Positions 53,874-64,000 of a DNA stretch of 64,000 nt are shown here, piece by piece. The stretch's first letter is position 1. The number at the start of each line of letters is the position of its first letter. Source of the stretch: Oikopleura dioica (Eukaryota > Chordata > Appendicularia > Copelata > Oikopleuridae); contig OU015569.1 of NCBI GenBank assembly GCA_907165135.1, forward strand, positions 6,262,001 through 6,326,000, written 5' to 3'. A model generated the notes under the pieces. The model made no database searches, was not told the origin of the DNA, and saw nothing but the letters and a program-made list of their open reading frames with translations. The position numbers and the translations under genes are program-made.

Positions 53874-56800
53874 CTAATTTGAACTATTCGGCGATGACGT
53901 CGTTTTGGAAATCTGTATATCCGTTGGTTTGGGCAGAATAAAAGGCTCGTTGAGCATAGTCGGCAAGCCAAGCATCAGCGTTGTGTTTCCATTGGATTGT
54001 TGCGGAGCGCGTTTGCCCCAATGTGAGGCACGTTTTGTCTTTCGTATTTCGGAAAGACGAAACGACATTACTTAAAGGCTTCGTCAGATTTTGTTTGTTC
54101 GTGCATTTTACTCACCTTGCCTCACTTCAGTCATTGTGCAGTTGTACCATTTAGTCGTCTCGGAATGGAGCAGGTCCACTTTATGCTGGTCGAGATCCTT
54201 AATCGACTCCACAACTAGTTCATCCTCGTTGAAAAGACATCTGGCCAAAAGTCTAACTGCTTTTGAAAGATTCAATGTTCCTCGCTGCGCTTCTAAAAAC
54301 GAACATTCTAATCCGGCGGGAATTATTTTCGGAACGATTAGAAATATATTTTTTCATCGAAATAGCTATTTTAAGGGTGCGATTTGTTGCCACGCGAAAT
54401 AAATATTTCAGGATTACGCGGTGCTCATGCACTTAAAATAACTCAATTTGCGCCCGTATGCGGTAAGGTGTACCCACATGGGACCGGAAGCGACAATTTC
54501 GATTTGTTGCCAGCGACGGGCGAGTTTCTCAAAAATTAACGCCGCTTTTCTCCTCTCGGCGCAGATAATTATCCAAAAATGGAGAGAGGTCGACCCCGTG
54601 CCTAGCTCACAAGAAACAAGATAAATTTGTCGTATGGCTCATTTGCGGGGTGACCCTGATGGTCAAGTGTCGCATTCCAAGCATAACACCGACAGATATA
54701 TCATTTTTTGGAGTTTAAATCTTCTACTTTATCATTTACTTCAAAATTCCAAGTCTATCTAAGCCGAGTAGAATTGAAGTGGCGACCCGAAGTGGCCTTG
54801 AGTCAGGAGTACGCTGTGAGCGCGTAGATATATCTGTCCCATTGAGACTTCCCCTTTGTGCGCGCAAAAAGGATTAAGGGCCTAGATTTCTTTGTGAAAA
54901 GCACAAAAGGGCCCATGCCAAAACTGGCTAATACCCCTTCAATGTCACATGTGTATGCTTACCTGTTCTCATCTTTTGAAGTGTTTGTAGGGTGCCCGTC
55001 TTTGCCGCTATCCGTTCGATCTGATCCATTCCCTCTTCCTCGTCCTCTTGCTTTATACATACACTTGTATCAATAGTTTCAATATCTTCATCCACAGTTC
55101 CCGTCGTTCCTCCCATTGCCGCTGCCATACTGGCTAGGGTCGCCCCAAAAGGCCCGTTCTGATCACTAAAACCAACTTGTTAAAAGCAAGTTTCTAGAGA
55201 GTAAAGTGAAGTGGCTATCATAATTGTAGCGTTGGATCGAAGAGTAGCTGGCCAGGCCGGGCAGATAAGCATGTGTTGAGTATGCCTAGAGCTGCATCTA
55301 GCCGCTCTTATCACCGATTTTGAGAGTAAATATTTTTCCTGGACCTGTTTCACCACTTGCGGGCGCCGCTAAGTCCTTGAGATCGAAGAGATCTCGACAC
55401 TTTTGATTTTTAAAGGGTGTACCTGTCGAATCTTTCGATGGGAATGTCATTCGCTACAGCCACTTCACACGTGCAAACTCAATCAAATGATTACCTGAGA
55501 TGATGGTTTTTTATTTCGACGAGTCTTTTGGATGCCTGATTCGCTAGTGCTGCAGCGTTCAACGAAAGATTCTTGATTGGTGTCGATTTTCGCCTAAAAT
55601 GTCGGACATTAGATGACATTTGAGATGACAGTTGTCCCCCTAAAAGGTCGTTCGGGTGACGTTAAGACGGCATGAGGCACGGGTCAACTGGAAAAGGGTT
55701 GAGCGCCGTAAAAAATGAATTTGGCGAAGACATTGTGGGAGCGCGATTCTCGCCCTCAAAAATTCGCGGATAACGATATTGAAATTTGGGAAAGCTTTCA
55801 CAGGGGGCGTTGGCTTCATTGGCCCTTTGCTCTGCGCGACGGTCACCTCGTTAGGCACCTTGTTCGCGTACTTAGCATCCGCCCAAATGAGGAAAGGGAA
55901 ACTCATTTGCGCAGAGCTTCAAGACCCAAATTTCTTAATTCGTTTTTGGCGCTCGTTTGCGTCGAATTTATGTTCTTCTTTTGAAATCCAACGCTCCGAA
56001 TTTGACCCTAGCGGTGAAGTGATAAGGAGATAAGCACTAGATCACCCGCTGTGGTGGATCCATCCCCCATAATCCCCACGTCGATGCTATGGTGGAGCTG
56101 GCCTGCCACCACCATTCGCCATCGGCAACCACAAAATACGGGAGACGCTGTAGGACTAATTCGCTTCGAAGGCAGTCCGTTTCGGATTAAAATCCGCACG
56201 CTCGCGCGGCTTGTAGCGCAATCACTTTGGATGCACCGTCTGCCGATTTCGAATGGGATTAAACCGCCCTGCCAACCAATCTCGAATATAATTCCACATG
56301 GCCATCACTGATTTGTGAAATTTTCAAGTTTAATGTTGTCGCGAGTTCGATAGCACTCGACCCCATTCAGATTGGTAAAGCATCATGCTGAAGAGGCCCC
56401 TCTTCTGCCGAAATGGACGGACTTCATGGCGGAATGCCAAAACTAAGGCCATAAACTGACCGGCCGACACTTTGACATTGCCCTGCTGGGCATCTCCTTA
56501 TATCCTTAGCCCCCAGTCGCCGTTCTTGGTCACGTGCCAAACAAGGGCTCCGACCCTTGAGTTTCCCTCCATTTGATTTTACGAGATTCATTAATGCTTT
56601 CCTATAAAAATCGTTGATGAAAATTCCAGGAGAAAACTTGATTTTTGCTGTTGACATTTTCAACTTGACATACTGATTCGCTAGTATGTATAGCACATAT
56701 TTATGTAACATGAATACTAATCATTAAAATTTATTTTTTATTAGCTGCAAGTTTCTGCTGATAAATAAAATATATTTAATAAGAAGGGATTTAAATGTGC

Positions 56801-58386
56801 GAAATTCGGTGGTGTTTTACCGGTTGATACGCGCGGTTGTTTTACATGCCCTTGAAATAGGTGCCAGTTAGCTGTCGGATGGCACTCGACATGAAAGGGC
56901 CGCCAAACTGCAACTGAGCTTTCGTTTCAAAACAAAAGCCTGCCAAAGCATAACTTTAATTTAGAAGAAGGGGACGTCTTTCTGAGTGTCTTTTCATTAC
57001 TGAGAATCGGTTCAAATTTATCATCTTGCTAGTCATTTTCCCTGCGTCACAATTTTGGTCATCAATAGAGGGGGCTTTGAGACTTCGATTAAAATGCACT
57101 TTACAAACCTTATCTTTGCTGGCTTCTCACCGAGCGCCTGGGACGTTGACATGTTGATTTGCTTGAGAACATCTTGCAGTTTCGCCGGGTGGTTGCTCAT
57201 CGGCTCGTCACCGGATGAGCTCGACGTGATTGAATTGTTTGGCTCGACTACCGACAACGTCGAGTTTGGCGCTAGGAGTCCCTTTTGCATCGCTGCTTGG
57301 AGTAGAGTCTGCAGCGAAGGACTGATTGCTTCGGAGCTTGGAAGGCTAATCTCATTTTCGTCCTAAACTGGATAAAACATGGCAATATGGGAACAAAAAC
57401 ATGTGTTTTCTAATAACTTGAAGCTCGTCTTAACAACAAATTATACTCAGTAAAATCGTTGATAATGTTGAGCATAGATATTTCATTTAGAATAGACTTT
57501 CTAAACGAAAAGAAAACCAAACTAGCATTATGTATAGCTTCAAGCGGAGTTCTCCGACGAAAAGTTAAACTGTGGGTGAAATTGAGCTGAAAGAAAATTA
57601 TGGGCGCAATTACCCTTAGATGGAAAGTAAGCTCCATCTTTATTCTGGACACGGTTTGACTCAGAGACTTCAGATCATGAACTGACTGCTACAACTTACC
57701 TTGATGCGCTGAATGCGTTCAAGAAGCTCACTCTTCTGAGCAGTGAGTAGTTGCGATGTGGTGGAGCCGCTCACGTGATTGGTGGTGCCGTTTTCGAATG
57801 TGGCGGCGGCGGAGGCCTCCTCCGCTGCATCTGCCGTGGAGCTCTGCCAAAAGAGAGAAACCTTAAGACGCGTAAGGGATTTGTTATTTCCCGCGAAATT
57901 CGAATTTCACGCCGTGAAAATTATGTTTCCGGAGAAAGAAATCTGCGCTTGTGCCAAATTCAAGGGGCACCATTATTATCCTAGTGTTTATATCAAAAGA
58001 TATTACCACCTTGGACAAATTGATTTAGCATCGTTTGATAAGTAGGAATAATATCTATTTGGCTATATGTTATTCGTCTTCTAACGAACAGGAAAAGTCA
58101 ATAAACATCAACGAGCCGGCGCGTATGGGGAAATATGGGCGTGCTGCTTGTGTTACAAAAAGCAAGCAAAGACAGATCGCATGAATAATGACCATTACAG
58201 ATCATCGGTAAATGTCTTACTTGGACGCCTGTGTTGTTCACCAAGATCGACCACTTGGGCAATTGCAAGTCTTCCCTCTTCGCGATCTGTTGGAAAGCCA
58301 AGCTCTTCCAGAAAGCAAGTGGAATCGTGTCCATAATTTCTTGAATATCCATGATTTCTTCAGAGTAGATGGCTTCTTGTTTAAAT
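53874..58386 (-). CDS. Nuclear-type protein, five-plus exons, possible BEN-like domain
   Basis: Six exon pieces, joined right to left, keep phase at every junction. They encode EIMDTIPLAFWKSLAFQQ and EDLQLPKWSILVNNTGV; an Ala/Ser/Thr-rich part with SQLLTAQKSELLERIQRI; PSLQTLLQAAMQKGLLAP; GPFGATLASMAAAMGG; IETIDTSVCIKQEDEEEGM (IKQE fits a SUMO site); EAQRGTLNLSKAVRLLARCL then FNEDELVVESIKDLDQHKV; and a basic tail. SKAVRLLARCLFNEDELV resembles the start of BEN domains, though the rest is weak. Exons are near 58386-58218, 57850-57700, 57364-57090, 55170-54960, 54292-54116 and 54070-53874. Introns reach 1.9 kb, far above the local norm. The true 5' end is not located. A transcription cofactor role is an inference. 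Confidence 0.6.
55171..57089. other. Long GC-rich intron of the preceding gene
   Basis: About 1.9 kb between two in-phase exons, richer in GC than flanking intergenic DNA, with short frames on both strands (for example 55640-56311) that show no domain. It may include degraded mobile DNA, but I found no clear terminal repeats or transposase and saw no nested gene. Confidence 0.4.
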
Positions 58387-60671
58387 CTCTGTAAGAGTTA
58401 TTGTATGCTCTTGAATTTTAAACGTCAAAGTCTTTGGAGATATTGAGTTTATGAAAAAGTCTAGCTGGAATACAATCTAGGTGCAGTTGCAAGGGTTCGG
58501 TGGTTCTTTCAGATTTCTCTGCCCAAGGTTGCTGTGGCGTGTGTTATCGATCTCTTCGCTGCTCGCCCCTTATGAGCCAACTGAGCCATATAACGTCGCT
58601 AGTAGGCCACTAGCCCCACTGGCGCTTGGGTCCCCCATCGCAAGATTACTCTAGGGCGGCCCTATGTTACCATACCGGGCACCCTTCCCCCATTTTGAGT
58701 GGCTAGGTGTTGTAAATTTAAACTTAGCCAGGGCCCTTTTGGCTTTATGGCCCTATTTTAGTCTAGTGTGGTATCATACTTATTCTCCTATGGTGGGACG
58801 GTGTAGTAGCCTCGGGTGGCTTGGTGGAGAAGCCACCTCACCAAGCTGGACGAGCTCGGAAAGCTCGATAGCGCCCGCCGAGCCGAGGCGCTAGAATTGT
58901 CGTGCACTTGAAATAGCGGGCTCACCCTAGCGAGAGCCCGAGCTCGGCTCAATGCTCTGCCTGAAATAAAAATAGCGCACCGGCTTTTGGTAGCACTTCT
59001 AAATTAAAATTCAAATCAGCAAGCACGGGTCAAGTTCAACGCGAGTTTTATGGGGATGATTGTCAGCATGGCCGCAATCGTTAAACATCGCTCGCCGCCA
59101 GGAAACAAAAACCAAAAGCAACAAACGAGCTTTCGACCATAAATATCATCACTAACCACGTTCTTAATTTGGTTTCGGAGAGTTGAGACACGCGACCTTC
59201 TCACCGCCGATGTTGGCGCTCACTTAACCCCTTGATGCACAAGGCGACATGGGGTGGCTAGAAATGTCAAGACTCGTGCAGCTGCCGCTGCTGATGGGTT
59301 AAGCCAAAGGCCATGACTTTCGCCAGTCGCGTACACGCCAGTTCTAATCCATGCAGCTCGCGGTAACCAGCTCTCAACTTCTAACTGGAGCAACAAAAAA
59401 TCGCGGCCAAACTTAATCCGCCATAAATATAGAGTCCGGAATCGAGCGCGCGCCCTTGAAGTTGAATGGGTCGGGATTTTATGGCCGAGAATGCGGCTTA
59501 CCACTCCTGACCTTCAAGGGCTATTTAAAACTTTTCGAAACCACCAAAGACGGATATGCCCGGGCGAGCAGTGACCCTATCCTTCTTGTGGGTGCTCCAC
59601 TTAATTTCCTCAAAGACCATCTTGCGTGAAAAATATCTCCAAAAATTCTTGTAATCTCAACGTTTTTCATAGAAAATATCTTTTAATTAAGATTGATTCG
59701 GCGGCGGCAAACGAGTTGCTCCCACTTACGACTAACCTTGAGCGGCGGTGAGATTGTTTTAAAATATTTGGGAAGAAGATATTCTTGACTGTGCGATTTC
59801 AAACATAGTGAGAAATAAATTGCCGCTGTATCTTTCTCGTACTTTTCTGGCAAATGAAATTAGTTATCAAAAAATTGATCACGGCCCATTGATTAATAAA
59901 GAATAAACTATTACCAGAAGGGCAATCAGCATTTTCATTAACTTAGATTCGAACTCGCGGGAATACAAAAGTTAAATTTTAAAGAAGTTTTCAAAATTGA
60001 AACACTTTGAAATTATGACGTCAGCCATTATTCTCTAACCAAGAATAAGGAAAGGCAATGCGGAAGTGTTGTCTTTTTCTATAGACGAGTGAATTGGACG
60101 GGTCAGCTAAACCTTCTGAATTAGTCCCACTCGTCATCGTCGTTTGTCAACACCTTCACTCACTGTCAAGCTCTGCTAGGGTATCACCACGTGTTTCTTG
60201 AGTATTCAATAAACAACAAGGTCCCTCTTTAAGAGACTTCATGTCTCGTTACCTATGAGATATTTCTTTGAAAAGTGTTCGGAAAGTGCCAAGTAAATTG
60301 ACAAAGCCTTAATGAAAAATATAGCTTTGCGATTTGCACTTTAAGGTTTCTAAGTTTGGAATCGTCAACACCCGCAATCACAGACTGTATACCCGACTAG
60401 TAGTCTTCCGGTGTTGATTTACGCTTCGTGGAAGCGTTTGCGCTTCTCGTTTGCGCAGACCGCAAATGATTAGCAATTTGCAAGTTAAGGTGTTGAGAAT
60501 CAGACGTAAAAGAATTTCCCTGCTTTCCAGATAAACTAATTGACGCTAGAATCGACGCCATAAATCAAGACCAGCGAAGTGCAAGATTTGCTAAATTGCC
60601 CTCCCGGAAAGATATTACTCGAGACAGACTGATAATGAGCTGGTTAGTTCGCTTCTTAAAATACAGAGAAA
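58387..60671. other. Gene-poor stretch with GC-rich hairpins
   Basis: 58500-59560 is GC-rich with several short inverted repeats, such as ggtggctt/aagccacc near 58819-58841 and gcgagagcccgagctcggctc near 58930. Open frames here lack domains. 59600-60670 returns to AT-rich sequence. No tRNA or other RNA gene could be folded convincingly. Confidence 0.4.
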
Positions 60672-61785
60672 ATGGACAACAGTGATGAAAATGAATCTAG
60701 GAGACTCAGCCAGAGAGACCAAAAGGATAATTTCGAAGAAATTCTTTTGGACGAAAAAATTTGCTTTCAGGTCGGTGTGGACCCTTGTATAACCCACTGA
60801 GAAAATTCCCTTTTAGACTTTATAGTAGTACTGACAGTTGTATCGATACCGTTTATTTTTTGTAGTGAATATTTAATTTGAGCAATGGGTGTTTTCATAG
60901 CTAAAGCCCGTTTTTTCTTCTGAAAGAATTTCTTTGAAATTGTCCAAGGTGCTTGCAACTCTTTACGACAGTAGGAGATTAGACTGGAATGACCCGATCG
61001 AAATCAAACGCTCGGTAAGCTTGCTTTTTAACGCAAATGCTTATTTTTAGATGATTTCAAAACCTCTCAAATTTCTATCAGGATAGGCTAATTGCTTTCG
61101 AATATAGCAACTTTTTTTTCAAAAAAAAAAAAATCGCAAGCTCTCAAAAGATCCATTCGTGCGTCCCTCTATATGCGTTCTTATATTCAGGGACAGCTTT
61201 CGCTTTGCTCTATAAAACTTGATTGAAGCTTTTCTAAAATAGCGAAAGCGTGCTTTTGTTTATCAGTGCATGCTGCTTTAGTCTTCTGTCAACTGCGAGC
61301 TTTGAGAATTTGTTTCAAGGGTTGGAATCTACTATCGCGGCTTGACTCACATTTCAACCCTTCTACAGCTACTCTCTCAGAATTTACCGGTGCCTAAGAA
61401 GTCCAGCAGTGTCACACTTTTGATTTTTCTGAGGTTTTCTTGCGATTTCAAGCGATTGGTTTCACGAATTTAAGTTTTTTACTTTTGGCTGGCGGCGTTG
61501 GTGGAGCCATCAAAGGATTACAAACGAGAATTACTCTCGAACGGCGAAAAATGTTGATCAACTCATACTTGCTAAGGTAATAAAAGTAATTCGTCGTCTG
61601 AATTTTCTATTTCCGTGTAAAGCTCCAGTACTCCAGCCATGACGCTTTCAATCATTCTTTGATTGCGTCTGCCTTGAAAGTTATCATCATACTAAAGTTC
61701 AGACAAGTTATAATATTCTAGCAACAACCATCGAATACTCCGTCGAACTGCACTGACACCGGCTGAATTTGGTGACTTTGTCTGA
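60672..61785 (+). CDS. Small membrane-associated protein, unassigned
   Basis: Exons join in phase: MDNSDENESRRLSQRDQKDN, EEILLDEKICFQ, VLATLYDSRRLDWNDPIEIK, then a Gly-rich hydrophobic exon LLLAGGVGGAIKGLQTRI, RRKMLINSYLL, and ILRRTALTPAEFGDFV before the stop at 61783. GGVGGAIKG recalls the glycine-zipper of Tim17/22-type proteins, but only one segment is present. The intron between the second and third pieces is long (about 440 nt, 61016-61473). It is convergent with PACSIN, 303 bp away. Confidence 0.45.
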
Positions 61786-62088
61786 CAATGTCTGTAACTA
61801 CGAAAACCGGGCAAGTTGCATCAGAAGAAATGTACATTTTCCTTCAAAAGAGCCGTTTTGGTCGTGCAATACCTTTCGACTTTGTTTACTGAAGAACAAG
61901 CGGCTCATTATAATAAAAAATGTTTATTTTTCAGTATTCAATCAGTGAGTTTCAGCTGATTATGATCATCTACAGGAGGATGCATGTTTATTCCCTTAGT
62001 ATTGAAGTTACAGGTTAGGGTCGCAAGATGGCATGTCGAGTTGTTGGACTGATCAAAGTCGATAAATCATACGGAGATGGTGATGGGA

Positions 62089-64000
62089 CTAGCAATTTTG
62101 TTTGTTTATGCTGTTGATGTTTGAGATTGTTGTCGTGGATGTGTTCCGGTATTCTAACTTGAGTAACCTAAGCGGCGGCTGAACTCGGATCGACAAAAGT
62201 GTCATTTTTATAATGAGATGATAAAATGCCAATAGTTTGAGATCCTTTCCTTCTCCCATGTCGACATAGTCGGCCGGGAAGAGTCCTTCAGTGCCATCTT
62301 GTTTGCGCCCTTTGCACCAACCTTCTTCGTCTGGCTCGCCAAGAACGTAGATCATTTCTCCCTCTGTCAGCTCGAGCTCATCATCGTCCTGTTTGGTCCA
62401 TGGATGTTTTACCATGGCCGTATATTCCCCGCCGGCTACAAAACGAGTCTCTATCAGTTCTTATATTTGCAAAAGACTCACTATCGGCTATTTGTACTTG
62501 TGGCTCTGGTTCCGACTCGGGCTCGCTATCGTAGCCTGAAACAATTAAATACTCGCTGCGAAATTCAAACTTACTGGGACTCTTCTGCGGTGGAGGCGAG
62601 TCGTACTGGGCAGACTGATTGTAAACGCCTTCTGTACCAGCTGCTACGTTTCCTGAAGCACTCGATCCAGACAATTTCTGTGCCTGCGCCAACTCATCGT
62701 ACGGCTGATACTCCGGCCACACCATATTAACCGCGTTATTTGGCCCCATGGTGTTGTTGTATCTAAGGTATTCCTTGTTGATTGCAACACAAAAAAGAAC
62801 ATTACATTTGGAGGTTTTGAGTGATGTCAATGGACTGCGCAGACTCTGCCACGCTTTCGAGGGTGTCTATAACATTGAATTTTTCTGATTCAGCGCCCTT
62901 TTCTTTTGCCTTGAGTTCGAATACCATGTTTTCGTTCTTTTCAAGTCCCAGGGCCTCATTAAAATTGCCAATGAGCTCGCTAAATTCAGTCAGATTTTCT
63001 GGTATTTAGATTTGGCGGACCTGGTCTTTTGTAAACGCTGCTTTTCAAACTCCATGGCGGCTTCAAAGGCCTCATTCATTCTTCTCACATAATTGTCCTT
63101 TTCGTCAACTAGTTCTTGTGATGACGTCTTAAACATAATTCGAGTATTGTTCAAGATAATGTCAAGAAATTAACTTGTCATATTTAACTGTTTGGAAAAA
63201 CCGTTGCTTACCCTGTAATGCTGGTCTTTGGCCTGCAAATCCGCGGATTTTGTCTGCAAATCGTTTTCCAACTTCGCCGCCTTTTGGTCATTTTGTTCAA
63301 GTTTGGCTTGATCATGTTGTTGACGAGCAGTTTTCTCTGCTTGCGTCGCCTGATGAATTTATGTTTTCTGATGAGATGAGAAAATCAAAGTTTGCATGGT
63401 GTAATGATGGATTATCGGAATGTTGGCATACCTTGTAAAACTGGTCTCGCAGTTGAACATTCTTTTTGTACATCTTTTCCCATGAATCTTGAGCTTGTTT
63501 AAACTTTTTCGTTTGCTCTTTTTGGGCATTTGATGGCCCGAAAAAGGACTTTTTCCAAGTATCCTCCTTCCACGTCTTGGCTGGTTGGGAACATTTTTCA
63601 TTGATTTCAGCGGCGATCGCCCTCAAAATTTGTATCATTCATTATTTTTGACAATGATTTATTATGCACATATTTTTAAGCATGCAGCGGCTTTGATCGA
63701 ATTTTAATTATGCATTTTGGAAGTATTTAATCTTCTCTAAATTGTTTACAGTGCTTCGTAAATGCAAAGAAAATTTCCACAGGATTCTTTCCGTTTAAAA
63801 TACCTGTGATGAGCGGCGGCACAGCGAGCAATTTTGATCTGTTCCAGCATTACTTGCTTAACTGGATCGTATTCCACAATTTTGCTGATTTTAGCTTCAT
63901 GCGTGCTAGCATACTTTTCGAACTCCTTGGCAGTTTTCATCTGGAGCTTCTGCATGGCATCCATCATATTGAAAAGATGGCCGGCAGCTTTCATGCCATC
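62089..64000 (-). CDS. PACSIN: PACSIN/syndapin F-BAR and SH3 protein (5' end cut by window edge)
   Basis: Membrane-curving adaptor linking endocytosis to actin and dynamin. From the right edge: F-BAR pieces DGMKAAGHLFNMMDAMQK, KEFEKYASTHEAKI, DTWKKSFFGPSNAQKEQTK, QDSWEKMYKKNVQLRDQFY, then EAFEAAMEFEKQRLQK, and FELKAKEKGAESEKFNVI. GPNNAVNMVWPEYQPYDELA matches the segment at the end of the family's F-BAR. A Ser/Pro linker (QYDSPPPQKSPSKF) follows. The SH3 domain has DDDELELTEGEMIYVLGE, EGWCKGRKQDG and GLFPADYVDM. After the SH3 the frame continues about 40 residues to 62089, longer than usual; an intron may be hidden there. The linker lacks obvious NPF motifs. The first F-BAR helix lies outside the window. 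Confidence 0.88.

Noticed and set aside
54688..54840. gacagatatatc and gatatatctgtc as terminal inverted repeats of a transposon
   Set aside because: The inverted match is only about 12 bp, and no target duplication or extended arm was found.
59220..59504. Minus-strand frame of 94 codons in a GC-rich block
   Set aside because: No recognisable domain and Arg/Ala-rich composition typical of GC-driven open frames.

Overview
This is eukaryotic DNA from a very compact chordate genome, most likely a larvacean tunicate such as Oikopleura dioica (an inference from gene architecture, not from a species marker). Three things point there. Most introns are only about 40 to 50 nt. Gene spacing is often 100 to 250 bp with runs of co-oriented genes. 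Pyrimidine-rich 3' splice-acceptor sequences often sit within 0 to 12 nt upstream of a start codon, as expected where messages receive a trans-spliced leader. The gene content is animal and chordate (SMAD, CREB, ADAM17, PACSIN, collagen with von Willebrand A domains). Several introns appear to begin with GA rather than GT.

Layout. 1-7.8 kb, minus strand: an ADAM17-like sheddase (cut by the left edge), ARPC3, a CREB-family bZIP factor, GLE1 and a small tail-anchored protein. 7.8-9.2 kb is AT-rich and apparently empty. 9.2-13.6 kb, minus: an MFSD14/HIAT1 transporter, the ESCRT-III subunit CHMP6 and the autophagy E2-like enzyme ATG3. ATG3 shares a 300-bp divergent 5' region with a plus-strand cluster: a CD225/dispanin protein, DUS3L, CEP19, canopy-2, SCFD1/Sly1 and a basic Ser/Pro/Arg-rich protein. 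DUS3L, CEP19, CNPY2 and SCFD1 lie only 115 to 132 bp apart and may be an operon.

23-27 kb holds an unrecognised multi-exon gene with a TA-flanked MITE in one intron, then a 135-bp copy of the preceding gene's 3' end inserted between 64-bp direct repeats, then a minus-strand tetraspanin. 27.6-31.5 kb is a seven-domain PLAT-repeat gene. 31.9-33.7 kb is a secreted coiled-coil protein gene whose last exon is interrupted by a 971-bp foldback transposon with a 9-bp target duplication. SSR3 (TRAP gamma) follows, with an unfolded-protein-response-like element upstream.

35-40 kb carries small minus-strand genes, notably a membrane protein with four tandem PPSY repeats beside a related-looking single-PPSY membrane protein. 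40-48 kb has a class A peptide-type GPCR, a divergent SMAD4-like factor, a small two-helix membrane protein and an EF-hand protein. 48-51.3 kb, minus: a secreted collagen VI-like protein (vWA-vWA-collagen-vWA). 51.6-53 kb has tiny membrane proteins. 53.9-58.4 kb is a five-exon nuclear-type gene, possibly BEN-domain, with unusually long GC-rich introns. 60.7-61.8 kb encodes a small membrane protein. 62-64 kb is a PACSIN/syndapin gene cut by the right edge.

Functional themes are ER and secretory biology (CNPY2, SCFD1, SSR3), membrane remodelling and degradation (ATG3, CHMP6, PACSIN, tetraspanin, PPxY proteins) and cell-surface or matrix signalling (ADAM17, collagen, GPCR, SMAD). I saw no dedicated defence system or biosynthetic cluster. 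The most unusual signals are the mobile-DNA and splicing features described in the findings.
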